Source of the DNA: Antedon bifida
Lineage: Eukaryota > Echinodermata > Crinoidea > Comatulida > Antedonidae
Length of the DNA: 64,000 nt
NCBI GenBank assembly: GCA_963402885.1
Contig: OY727100.1
Span: 21,609,665-21,673,664 of the forward strand
Direction: 5' to 3'
The notes below the pieces were generated by a model that did not search any database, was not told where the DNA came from, and saw only the letters and a list, made by a program, of their open reading frames with translations. A program made the translations under genes and the position numbers. Shown here piece by piece: positions 12,385 through 24,200 of the stretch; positions within the stretch are counted from its first letter, which is position 1, and each line of letters begins with the position of its first letter.

Positions 12385-15300
12385 CTAGCATAATTCTGTT
12401 TCACTTTTTGTATCTTCCGATTCCTGTTTTTCTTCGTTCTTTTTATCAAACCCGTTCGCTCTATCAATCAATATTGTGAAAGAAGCAGAAAGCAGGGCCA
12501 TTCCGAGCGATATATAAAGTATCAAAATCATATCACCAATGATGCGTTCTAATTGGTCGTCGCTCGTAAACGATTCCGGCAGCAAATCGCCGAATCCGAT
12601 CGTACTCAGCGAAATAAAAGCATAGTAGAAAGAGTCTAAGAAAGTCCATTCGTATTCTCGATACCAGATTAAAGCTGCTCCGGCTGTATTGTACATAAAA
12701 TATAGGAAAATCACATATAAAACAGGTACTTTAAAATTTTCAGGAACCGAACTGTAGTTTCCATCGGTTTTGGATGTTCTGGAATTAAAATCCTGTTTTT
12801 CCAAGTCGGAATTCCGTTTTTTATTATATGAGATAGAGTCGGAATTCCGTTTTTTATTACCGGTACATGAGATACATTCGGAATTCCGTTTTTTATTACC
12901 GGTATATGAGACATATTCGGAATTCCGTTTTTTATTTTCTGACACAATGTCGGAATTCTGTTTTTGTTTTTCTTGATCAACATGATTTACGTGACCGTTT
13001 TGTTTACCATTATGTTCCCTATAATCCAGTTCTATTACGCTAACAGTAGTGTTACATGAATGTGATTGGCTGCTATAATTATCCTTATTTGGTGACGTAT
13101 CATTGGAGTGGTCTGACAAAGAGGTCTGGGCGCTGCTGGCTGTCGCTGACGAGATTGACGTCACATCCGATCTATGCTCCTCCTCCTCTTTCCTCCGATC
13201 TATGAAGCAACTCAGGTGATAATACGTAAAAGTGATGAGACGACTCAGATGTGTTCCTACCCGGGCCAGAAATATCAAGTTCAAAGGAATGCCGAATAGC
13301 GCGTACAGCATGGTGAGACCACGCCCTATTTGAGTTGCTGGCACGTAGTGTCCATAACCTATAAGGAAGAATGAAAATATTTAGTTTAACATTAATAATA
13401 ACAAAGTATACCATGTCGGAAGGAATGCAGTTATAGTATTTCATAAAGCGTGAACGCAAGGACGTAGACGCAACGCAAGCGTCTTGACCAATGACAAGCG
13501 ACAGTTCGAATAATCCATCGCCTGTGATTGGTCAAATCTGCGTTTGTTGGGAAACAACCCTAAGTATTTCTGTGACAGGATATCAAAAGCATGTAGGGGA
13601 ACAAGACATGAACATTTTTAGGTCTACTCGAAAATCATTCTTCAAATTCACTCTATATAGTCCTATTGGCATGCATATGCTAAAGGTTGTTTGTACTATA
13701 CGGTATATGTGAATATATTACATAACATTATTGAACTGTTGTACGTCATCGATTTATCCATTTTAATGAATCCTAAAAAATATTCATATTCGAAGCAAAT
13801 AATACAACAATAACTACCGTATGTAAATGTATATGACACTATTAATAATAGTCATTGTATAAAACGGTAACCGTTTATCAATTTTAAATAATCATTATTC
13901 GTATTCCGTGGCCGCATGCATAAAAAAATATTTAGCGTACCTGACGATCGAATCGCGTTTGTTATAGAAATTGCGACTCGCGTTCAAAAGGGAATAGTGG
14001 TTTATAATGGTTCGAAGTCGTAAAAAATATTAAAAAAAACCTCCTTTGAGACGCCCCTCTTCATGGATACCTCTGTAGGGGGACACTTATCCGTGTTGGG
14101 GCCTAACGTAGTGTACTAGAACCCTTATTTGGAAGAAGTCGCTACTATAAGGGACCAATAACCTTTAAAATTAACGAGTCACCACTAAATTACGTCATTA
14201 TGTTGGGTCCCGAAAGTGTCCCCTTAGAGGTTCTACAGCTATAGACATTTTAAACATTAACTAAATATTAAAATTAGACTTGTGAACATCATTGCAATTT
14301 AAGTGCAGAAAATGTTAGAATAAACATGAATTATCTACTTAACATGACTTCGGCACAAGAAGCGTATTCCTTGTACAAATCAGATTACCATATTTAAATT
14401 CATAATTTTTTACATAAATTAAGACGTTTATGTGATTAGGCATTTTAATGTTCTATATCGTTTATTACGAATTTCAATAGCATTATTACCGTTAATAATA
14501 CTCTTATCCAGTGTCAAAGCCCTATGAGCTTATTCGCTTTCTGTGGATACAACGCATAAACTATTTGCTAAACATTAAGTTATCATGTTTTTGAATTTTG
14601 CTTTGTGTAAAATAAATGAATGAATAAATCGTTTATGAAAAACAATCGTTACAGCAATGAACTGAGAGAAAGATATAAATTAATAACAGTAATATTGTTA
14701 TTATAAATTATATTATTATAACGAAGTAGCCTCTTAAAGCTCTTTCTACACTATCAAAATAGTTTGGCAAAAGAAGTGTGATGTGCCCAAATATGGTAGT
14801 GATATGCCCAAATATGGTAGTGGTATGACATCATCATGTCCATATATGGACACGTCACATTTTTTTTTGTCACATAAAGTTTGATAGTGTAGACAGAGCT
14901 TTACGTAATTTTGCTTTTAAAATTGTGTCAAAGTACGGCAAAATATCTTTCGTGACGCAAAACCACTTTGTCAAAATCATCGTTTTGGTGCAGTAGGCCT
15001 AGCCTACCACCCCAATCTATCCTATAACTCGACATTCAGTTTGCGAGCCGGCCCCAGGCACCCGAGGATTAATGTATACGATTGTTTTCGCAAAGGGAAA
15101 AGTACATAATTTTACTAGATAATTATGAAATATAGAACTACGAATCAATCATTAAAACAGCCTAAAATGTAATATAATTATAAGCATGTACGCAAGTGCG
15201 TCTATGGTTTTAGATTAAGAATTGTGAATAGTGAAAATGATCTGGTTAGGTGTACCACCAACTATTTGTTAAGATATTCAAATCTATACACTAAGTAGGA

Positions 15301-18300
15301 AAAAATCCTATTTTAGTTTGATTTTCCGGTTTTGTATTATTTTTTGCAATTGTATAATAAATGTAGGCCATGGGCCTATGGAAAATGAAACCCAGCGAGT
15401 GATAATGATACAAATCAAGAATTTTTATTTGTTCAATGATGAATTTTCAGTTTATAAACCAATGATGTATGGGGACACGATTTTAGACACTTACTGAAAA
15501 TGACCCATAAACACTTCAAAGAACATACAAATTGCTAGACTTTGGAAACAGTCGTTTCTTTCTTACGTTTTGACCTATTTTCAAAAAATATAAAAGTCGC
15601 CAAATTATAAAGTCGCCGTATGCACAAGTCACCGGATGGTGTAGCTGCCGCTCAATGACAAAGTCGCTGGTGAATGCCATTGCGCCGCATTAAAAGGTCG
15701 CCGAAAGTGGCACTCCCGGCGTTCCATAATTATTCGTTTTGTGTTGGCGGCGTTCCAATCACGATAGACTGCTTTTGCCACAATCATTTTAACCAAGATA
15801 AAGGCATTCTAACGCTGTCATTTTATTGTTCCCAAATCCACACATAATCTACTATAAATGAAAAAACATCATCCCCCCCCCCCCCCCCCCGCACCCTCCC
15901 AGTTTTATAACCTTTGTGCGCAGTGCGCCAATATAAAATAAGGTATGTAATAAAAGTTGGAGTTGGGTAGCCGAGTGGTTAGGACACTTGACTGTCATAC
16001 AGAGAGACCCGGGTTCAATTCCCGACAACTCCCAGTCCACTCAGCTGTAAATGAGTACCTGGTTGAAAATGCTAGGGAGAAAAAGGCGGCGTGGAAAGCT
16101 GAGGCTTAGTACAATGAGCTCATTCCCCTACGTTCAGAATGAACACGGGACTCACCTTTACCTTTTAATAAAAGTTTTTAAAAAAATATGAAATTATATT
16201 ACTCCAACGAGAATGATGACGTTGTTTTTTTACATTGTTGTATCCAGTTACTAATCATATACAAACATTACGTAGGATTTACATAAATTGTGCACTCTCT
16301 CGCAAACCAACAATAAACTCTAATATAGCGTATAGGCCTATTTACATTAGAATTACATTAGGCACGTGTATTGTTGTATATTAATCGAACAGTACACTTA
16401 TCTTAATTAAAGTCTACCGTACTACAGTCGTTTGTTTTTGTTTTTTTAAACAAACAACATTCGATATGCCTGCCAAATTATTATTATTTGTATAATTTAA
16501 AGAGGGACTACAGCGACAGGCCCATTGGGCCTTTTGTAGTCTCTCGACTATTATTTGCCAACCATTGTTATAATATAATATTTTTGGTCAATAAATGTTT
16601 CTTGAATTGAACACTTGACTTGAACACTTGACTTGACTGAAATGTATGTAGGGAGGAGTTCACAGGCCTCCTCGGACGCGCCCACATAAAAGAGCCGCCC
16701 ACAATTTCCGGGAAACTTTGCATATCCGAAAATAAACCGGCTTTTCAGAGGTACCGGTAGGTACTGGCACTGGTTCAAGTAACCGTCTATAGAGATATCT
16801 TGGTAGCCGTTGGCATATGCTACTTTTAAGTGTACAATATTTTTGGTATTTTTTTCTTTTTGAGAGTATAGCATTATGAAAGACACAGAAACGGGTGGTA
16901 ACCATTTTTGGGAAAGACCATGATGCCAATAATAGTTTTAGAGCGAGTAATTTTAAGTATATGGATACCAAACTATTTGGGATCACGCAAACTTATACTG
17001 ACCAACACACCCGAATCGCCCCAGTGCGCCTGTATCTCCACATTCACGTGTGTGTCGTACGGTATCATGGCAGATTCCTTAATACATCATAACGTGTATA
17101 TCACATGACGTGTGGTGTATCATTGACAATTAGATTATTTTAAACGTTAAAGGGTCTATAATAAGGTGTCGCGTAAGAAGCACATAAACCGCTGTATTAC
17201 ATATTTTGCCTATGATACTGAACACATTTAGGGGCCTAGATAACGAGATTGACGATTGTGTTCCTAGTATTTGGTACCGCGTCGTTACAGTCGAAACATG
17301 CCCAATTAGGATTGTTTCTAGTGAACGTGAGATTAGTATGTACCTAATCCATTGTGCGTCATGACCATTGCTAATCCCTTTATAAATAGAAAATGAGTTT
17401 AAAATCGATCGATAATCAACAAAGCTAATAGTGTAGTAATCAATGGAATAGAGTCGTTTGTCTTTATATTACGTTAGCATCTAACAACATTAGGCTATCT
17501 AATGTGCGTGCTAATTTTGAGTAGAACTCCTCATTTGGGACATACCTGAGGAGAGGACACCCCTATTAAGGGGACACTTCCCATGAAATGAATGACGGGA
17601 AATATACTGTTTTAACGTCGTGAGGTAATTTTTAAATTACCTCACGACTACAATTACAGCCCCTATTCAGGGGGACACCCTTATTAGGGGGACACTGTTG
17701 GATCAAGAGGGGTTTGTGGCGGGTTGGGTGTGGGGACACATTTTTTAATTCTTTCACAAAGGCGTAATGTGGCAATAATCGATGACGCAATATACATTAT
17801 TAATTATGAATTTCACCAATCTTATTTTGAACTGGCTTAATTATTAAAGAAAACATTAATGTTTACATTTCTATTGTTATCATCAATTATGAATCTAAAA
17901 AATTCTAATTCGTTTAAGAAATTTACTTTACAATATTAATTCATATTCATAACTATCATAGTTATTCGCATACACAATTAAACAGCCTATACTAGATGTG
18001 TGACGTAGAGTGTTGTTATTGTTTAGTGTCGAGTTGATGGTACCGGGTTCTTGTGAGTAACAATAATATATCTAGATACATTTGTTTGTGTTATCGATAG
18101 TAAAATATAGAAACAACATTCCGTTTCCATGTTGCTTGTTCCGCCATTTTGGAAGAAGTATGGGATGCCTTCATGGTGACACGTTATACCGTCTTGTTTC
18201 TTTATTATTATATGCGTAGTTTGTTACATGTAAATATATGCAAATATTAGATAGGCCTAACCTCGACACAAAATGCACGAACTTAATAGGTCGCATTTGC

Positions 18301-19383
18301 TGTATGTAAAATGTAGAATATAAGTATGTATCATTATTATACAGGTCATGTACGTGAATATGAATGATTATTTTCGCGACTTGTATTTAGTGCGGTACAT
18401 TTTAATTCGAGCTTTGACTAAATACTTTGATCTCGTTGTGCAGTACAGCTGCTATGTTGCGTCAAGCCACATAACACAATACTAGTAAGTCAATCTAACA
18501 ACATGATGCTGAGCTCCGGAGATCAAAGGGTTTATTTGTGGCTGCGACACGATCAGTTCCACACACTTTAATATAGACACCGCGCGTCGCGGAGAATATG
18601 CACACAGTACAGTACTGTTGGTATTTGTCGCAGCCAGACATAAGATCAAAGGACTGTTACGAGTTCCTATCTTGAGAAGTCGAGCTCAGTGTCCTGTTGT
18701 TAGATTGCCTTGATACTAGTTAGTTCAATGATTTTGATATTTATTCTGTTATCTCTGAGCATACGATACCATGCTCTTAGTGTACAGATTCCTTATCGTG
18801 TATATAATGAGCAACGTACTTACTGCACGGGGACTGTGACTTTACGTCCCATCCGAAGGACGAGGCAATGAGAATAAAGCATCTTACCTATATCTGTTTT
18901 ATTCTATGCCTCATAAACATCTATTTGAAACAGTAGATGCAGTAACAATTATAATAATTTCGAGATTAATTAATAATAATTAACAACAATATATTACATA
19001 CCTATTGTACTAATTACAGATAAGCAGTAGTGAACTCCGCCAAGGAAATCCCAATGGATATATTCGTTGGGGGATAAACCCATTACTCGGTATAATTTCG
19101 TTTCCAATTCCGATAATGCTTCTTCCGATATCGTGTTATTCTCAACAGAACTATTACACACAGTGTCTTTAAAAAAATCCGTCATGAGTATTGTAAATTC
19201 TTGTTTCATTTTCTTGCGATTTTCCTCGGAACCTTCTTCCTCAATTGCAATAAATATCACCGCACCAAAAATGAGGTAAAAAAACCAGACCGCAGTTATC
19301 AAAAGTAGAGTAAAATGAGCGCAAAGTTTTGCACAACACGCATGTCCCTTCAGTTGCTCTTGTCGTCTGCGTAGTGCATGCAT
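12385..19383 (-). CDS. Two-pore-domain K+ channel, TRESK-like layout
   Basis: K+-selective leak channel of the plasma membrane (K2P/KCNK family). Two coding exons, 19383-19002 and 13358-12385, joined inside the first selectivity filter (TIG|YG); 451 residues; ATG 19383-19381, stop TAG at 12385-12387. M1 about residues 22-46; extracellular cap with N-glycosylation sequons NSS (77) and NNT (82) beside C76; filter 1 TIGYG 126-130; M2 with MLYALFGIPL 144-153; cytoplasmic loop 180-337; M3 from 338; filter 2 TIGFGD 380-385; M4; short tail from about 428. Most K2Ps have a short M2-M3 loop and long tail; the reverse, as here, is typical of TRESK (KCNK18), and MLYALFGIPL matches it. The loop holds four KKRNS copies in a 13-residue-type repeat. 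Subfamily is not proven; worm-type TWK channels are an alternative. Confidence 0.88.
12787..12960 (-). repeat. In-frame coding repeat in the K+ channel loop
   Basis: Four degenerate direct repeats of about 33-39 bp, core GGAATTCCGTTTTTTATT on the plus strand, all in frame. They encode NKKRNS[ED] units at residues 270-311 of the channel. R-x-S is a basophilic-kinase consensus. Confidence 0.8.
13448..13560. mobile_element. FB2 element in K+ channel intron
   Basis: Arms GCAAGGACGTAGACGC, TTGACCAATGACAAGCG and GCCTGTGATTGGTCAAAT; 3' outer end degraded. It lies about 90 bp upstream (in gene sense) of the last coding exon's acceptor. Confidence 0.65.
14046..14236. repeat. GGGGACAC inverted-repeat motif
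   Basis: Starts with AGGGGGACACTTATC and ends with GAAAGTGTCCCCTTAGAGG, two facing arms seen again at 17525-17705, 31640-31812, 44389-44453 and 46866-46926. A short dispersed inverted repeat; superfamily unknown. Confidence 0.5.
14737..14901. mobile_element. FB1 element, full length, two internal modules
   Basis: AAGCTCTTTCTACACTATC to GATAGTGTAGACAGAGCTT, flanked by TA on both sides. The middle has two copies of CCAAATATGGTAGTG. In the K+ channel intron. Confidence 0.9.
15871..15891 (+). repeat. Poly-C run
   Basis: About 20 consecutive C residues in the K+ channel intron. A likely length-polymorphic site and a weak spot for assembly. Confidence 0.8.
15948..16176 (+). mobile_element. tRNA-derived SINE (SINE1) with target-site duplication
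   Basis: The head has a pol III A box (TAGCCGAGTGGTTAGG) and B box (GGTTCAATTCC), followed by a non-tRNA body containing CCACTCAGCTGTAAATGAG and CATTCCCCTACGTTCAGAAT. The direct repeat TAATAAAAGTT occurs at 15948-15958 and 16166-16176 and is a clean target-site duplication. A second, older copy lies reversed at 42187-42417. Confidence 0.88.
17525..17705. repeat. GGGGACAC inverted-repeat motif cluster
   Basis: Several facing copies of GGGGACAC blocks, plus an internal perfect inverted repeat GTCGTGAGGTAATTT / AAATTACCTCACGAC at about 17617-17648. In the K+ channel intron. Confidence 0.5.
18491..18707 (+). mobile_element. FB4 repeat copy
   Basis: Starts CAATCTAACAACATGATG and ends TGTTGTTAGATTG; these are inverted repeats. 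ACTAGTAAGT just left and ACTAGTTAGT just right may be an imperfect target duplication. In the K+ channel intron. Confidence 0.8.
18831..18899 (-). mobile_element. SINE2 fragment
   Basis: Shares TACGTCCCATCCGAAGGACGA-type sequence and the following AGCAATGAGA-like stretch with the SINE2 copy at 38597-38890. Only the body is present; the tRNA-like head is missing. Confidence 0.5.
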
Positions 19384-19887
19384 TTTCTTCGATGTAGGCC
19401 TATTTCCAATAAGACAATCAAGCGAAAATTCTCCAAGTTTATGGCCACAAATGCGTCATTTTACAGGGCTAGCCCGTCTCAAACGGTTACTACATCTGGT
19501 AATCCCAGCCTAGCTGTGTAGTCGTTATTATAACTATTGTTACTGACAACGCCAGTTAATAGATTCTGTTATGGAGGGATTAAAAATCGCTTCTGAACGC
19601 AACGCTCGTCATATACAAGGACGACGCTTATTGGTCAATAAAGCTTTTCATTATCGATGCACTGCTATTATTGATCAAATACTGTTTTATAACAACCAGT
19701 TTATTTACACATTTTGCAATTAATCATAATGTATCACGATGATACCATTATTATTAATGTTTGATTTATATGTTTAGACAACCATTGTGATGACAATACT
19801 TATGTTATGAATAATCCGGGTGACTAGCAGTCAGATTCAGGCGGCCGCCGCCCGTCATAAAACAATCATGAACGTAGTCGGAATTTA

Positions 19888-20051
19888 AAGCTCTATCCAC
19901 ACTATCAAACTTTATGTGACAAAAAAATGTGATGTGCCCATATATGGACATGATGATGTCATATCACTACCATATTTAAGCATTATCACTACCATATTTG
20001 GGCACATCACACTTTTTTTGTCAAACTAGTTTGATAGTGTAGACAGAGCTT
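19888..20051. mobile_element. FB1 element, full length
   Basis: AAGCTCTATCCACACTATC to GATAGTGTAGACAGAGCTT with two internal TATCACTACCATATTT modules. About 0.5 kb upstream of the K+ channel start codon. Confidence 0.9.
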
Positions 20052-20306
20052 CAGAAGAAACCACTCATACTCGGGGCCTGTTTTTAGTGTGAAATCCCAA
20101 AATAACGGATATCTTCGAAAGATACCGTTACGGCTAAACTAAAAATTTGGTTTGTAATCTTACTTCTTGTTTTTATGGACCCGTTTCTGTTTGAAAAAGA
20201 ATTACAGTCACCGTTCAAAATACGGTATTTAAATCCGTATTCTCTTGTTAAGTAGAAACGGACCTTTATTTTTAACTTGGAGGTCCCAGAGATTTCTCTG
20301 ATACCG

Positions 20307-20460
20307 GACCAAGTTAGCGCTTAGTGTGAACATGGCTAACTTACCTGACCAAGTCAGCACTAGTGTGAACGTGGATAACTTACCTGACCAAGTCAGCACT
20401 TAGTGTGAACGTGGATAACTTACCTGACCAAGTCAGCACTTAGTGTGAACGTGGATAACT
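20307..20460 (+). repeat. 41-42-bp tandem repeat, about 4 units
   Basis: Units of the form GACCAAGTCAGCACTTAGTG + TGAACGTGGATAACTTACCT. The last two units are almost identical, so expansion is recent. Confidence 0.85.
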
Positions 20461-20890
20461 TTTCAATATATTCATCATGACGCAAGTATACTCGCGTGTA
20501 TTTATCGAGTGATGTTCGCGAACAATTCTCGAATACGCTGTTATTTTTTAATTTGACTGATCATCAATTTATATAATTTATCCCGGTTACAAAAAAAAAA
20601 AGAAAAATGATTGAATGGAATCTCATCTAACTACACGGACAAGAATCGAAGAGACACGACCGCTTGAGGTACAAGATATTAATCTTAACGTTTATGAAAT
20701 GGCAGTGACGTCATCGTGTGTGCGTACGTCAGGGTTCACTTGAAACCGCGTCTAATCATCCTTTTTTGCTACAACGAGCGATAACTGGAATTACATAATG
20801 TTAAATGATTCGGCAGATGTACATCAAATGTTACATAAATATTTAATTTTGCATAAATATTTAATAAAACTCATGGTCACATTATACCTT

Positions 20891-21160
20891 GATAGATGAC
20901 ATCACAGGAGGATAGATGACATCACAAGAGGATAGATGACATCATTTAAGGATAGATGGCATCACAAGAGGATAGATGGCATCACAGGAGGATAGATGGC
21001 ATCATTGAGGATAGAAGACATCATTGAGGATAGATGACATCACAGGAGGATAGATGACATCACAGAAGGATAGATGACATCATTTAAGGATAGATGACAT
21101 CACAGGAGGATAGATGACATCACAGGAGTATAGATGACATCACAGGAGGATAGATGATGA
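20891..21160 (+). repeat. 20-bp minisatellite with TGACATCA in each unit
   Basis: About 13 units of GATAGATGACATCACAGGAG and close variants (19-20 bp). Most units carry TGACATCA, one base off the TGACGTCA CRE. It lies about 100 bp downstream of the SLC16 stop codon in gene sense. Confidence 0.9.
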
Positions 21161-21204
21161 TAAAAAAAGCAAAAATACAATTTATTTAAAGCAAAATATA
21201 GGCT

Positions 21205-21210
21205 TTTATT
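21205..21210 (-). terminator. Candidate poly(A) signal of the SLC16-like gene
   Basis: AATAAA on the minus strand 48 bp past the stop codon; a second AATAAA lies at 21181-21186. Confidence 0.5.
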
Positions 21211-21257
21211 TTACACTTTTTCGCTATTTATAAATTTTAAAATCGAATTAAAACTGT

Positions 21258-24200
21258 CTAGATTGCCGTATGTGTCCTGTTTTCAATCTGGTTCGATTTA
21301 ATCTGTGTATCTTTGTATTCGATTGTGTCTTTATGCACCAAATTATATTGTCTCGCATCCGTCATCAAGTTTTGTTTTCTAGCTCTGTCAGCAAGCAGCA
21401 TAAACCCTGCTGCTAGTACATACAACCCTGTACAGATGAACCAGGGTATGTCATATGAACCAGTTATTTCGTATATCAAGTCTGCAATAAGATAGAAAAT
21501 AACATCGAGTTACCTTACTTGTATATTGGGTCCAACGGGTCGTGCGTAGGCCTACGTCCCCTCCCCACACCACCTCTGGGTGGTTAAAGGGGTCTTGCGT
21601 TGGAATTGGGAGACACACCGAAATGGACGTAAAATAGACCGTGTACCCTCCAAATGAGCGCTTTATAATTTAAGTTGAAAATGTGTCGTGCGTGAAGAAC
21701 GTGTGTTAGTTCCGCGATAAGTATAAATTGATATTGTTTGTGGACCTAGTTTCCACTGCGATCCACTCTCTGCTGGGAAGCATTAGGAAACCGTTACCAT
21801 GTGGAAGCTTATAGTTTACTAATGCTGAAAAATGGGTATTTGGAAACTCGGAATGGGCATGCGCACACCCCAAAGCACGTCTATGAAAACATTTGCTGAT
21901 AAATATTGAGATGCATGCAGACGGTATTTATCGTAAGATGAGCGGCGTTTCTTTTAAGAAACATTTCTTTTTTATATCTTCTTTTATTTCAATGACTGAA
22001 TTAATTTAAAATGAAATAATTCTAGAGAGTTGGCATTACATTTACCTGTTAGGTATGGAGTGGTAAACGCGCCAATGCCAAACGCCAAGTAGCTAACGGC
22101 CATCGACTCCGACGTTGTGTTGTCTGTTGCTAGTTCCATGGCGATAGAGGGCATCAGAACAATCAATAAACTACGTGGAAGACTCATCACTATAACAGAA
22201 GAAACGGTACAAAATGTTAAAACCGTATAAACAGAATGGTAGGGGATAAAGAAGTACATGACATGTTGACGTCCAGTGGCCGATCTAGGATTTTGAAATG
22301 GGGCCTAAAATACTATTTTTTTTATCTTTTCTTTGTAACTTGTATTAGTCTGTAAGCAGACGTCCTACTCATTTCCAATTGTCGAAGCAACTGAGCGTTT
22401 CTCCAGAATTTAAATTCGGCATTGTCGCGAGTAGGCCTATTACCGCAACAAAGAATTACTTCTAGGCATGCGCAGATGATAAGGCTCTATGGTTTTCATA
22501 TCGGCGTGCAAACGAACTAAAATAATATTGAAAATTATGAAATATATCGCAAATAACGTGCGAACGTCATTTCACAATACATGATGGGAAGGGTTTGGGA
22601 GCAAAAACGTCATGACGCGAACGTACGTGATTTGTTGTTTGTACGTACGCGTCGTGACGTTATTGCTCCCAAACCCTTCCCATCATGTATTGTGAAATGA
22701 CGTTCCTCGCGAATTCAAGCCATTTGCGATAAACCTTATTAAGCCTACCTATAAAAGCTACGGTTTGACCAGTATGGGAGCCTATGAACGGTAAGCAGAT
22801 AGTAGGCAGCGCCGTAAGAAGGCTACTCAAAGCATGCTGGCATATCCGTGATATCGGTAATCTATCCGAGAATATGGCAGCTACGATACGTCCGACAAGG
22901 TCCCCTACGCCCATCAGAAATATGATAAAAGATATTGACGAAATGTCCATTCCATTTTCCAATAAGAAGTTACCCTAAAACATGAAAAAAACCTTCTTAT
23001 TAAATCATGATAAAGCAACTAAATGTACCAAAGGTCCGGTAAACGACAGCTGTCTTAGAACTAAAGCTTGGTTCCCACAGAGATGCAACGCAAGCGAGTC
23101 GACCAATCACACGCGACTGATCGATTAATCCATCGCTTGTGATTGGTCAAATCGCTGCGCGTTGCGTTACGTCCTTGTGTTGCGTCCTAGTAGGAACCAA
23201 GCTTAAGTTTGACTTGTCTGATGCACCGCCGTCGTGTAAATATCGCTGGACCACCGGACCTCTAGCCAAGATTCAGCGTAAAATGAATATCTCATTGCGT
23301 CACTCCAATTGTTTAATTATTAAGAAAAAACTTTCTGCGGTGATGGTTCCTTTCTAAAATGTTTATACCATTATGTGAAATTTCTGGAATCTATTTCGAT
23401 CCTACGATCGAGAATTCTATTTAATTTTTTTGAAACTTTCATGGGTTATACAGACCTAACAACTTACCATACTAATAAAAGTAAATGTAGTTGTAATGGC
23501 TGTAAAAACACATCCTAGTAAACCAAAACTATAACCTCTTCTTCTTAGAAGAAAGCCATACTTTGCTATGCTAACTGTTTTTTGACTAGATTGTTCGGGT
23601 TTCCTCTCCCTGGATTTCTTCTTCTTGGATTTAATGTCCATCATAACTAGAGCTGAGGAATAGCCGACACAGGCCAGTATAACGCTGAGTATCCTAAAGG
23701 AAACACGCCATGAATACGTTTCATACAGCCATTCGATGCCTGGTGACATCAGAAAACCTGAAACGAATAAGAAAGCTACGTTTACAATGAGTTCGGGTCC
23801 GGAAAAAACTCTACATTACGTTTTAGAATCACGCTTGTAAACTATGTAGTGTTCGTTTTTTGTACGGAAATCCGGAATGCGTTGTGTAAACGGCGGCTCT
23901 ATCCTTAAAAACTAAATCAGAATTCGAACTAACTCCGTGTGAACGTAACTTAAATGAAGAAACGTTTCGGTGCTTTCGGGAAAAGAAATTGCACTTTTCA
24001 AATTAATAGTCATACTCACAAGAGTAACAGTATGAATATGTTTTCTCTGCTTTTTTTCTACTTTGGGGCAATTGTTTGAGTCCCGAAGGTGAACAATAGG
24101 GTTGTAAGTGTTGTTTATAAAGGCCAATTTATACAGACGAGCGGTAACGGTAGTCGGAAAACCGCTTATGCGTGGTTCCCACTAGAGACGCAACACAACG

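Larger units (their letters stand above)
19384..21257. other. Intergenic region, K+ channel promoter side to SLC16 3' end
   Basis: Holds the presumed promoter and 5' UTR of the K+ channel (no clear TATA box), an FB1 element (19888-20051), a 41-42-bp tandem repeat (20307-20460), a 20-bp tandem repeat (20891-21160) and the 3' UTR of the SLC16 gene. No further gene was recognised. Confidence 0.6.

Noticed and set aside
12770-12976. Frames opposite and alongside the K+ channel repeat
   Set aside because: Open only because the coding repeat is in frame on all phases; the channel frame alone has K2P motifs on both sides.
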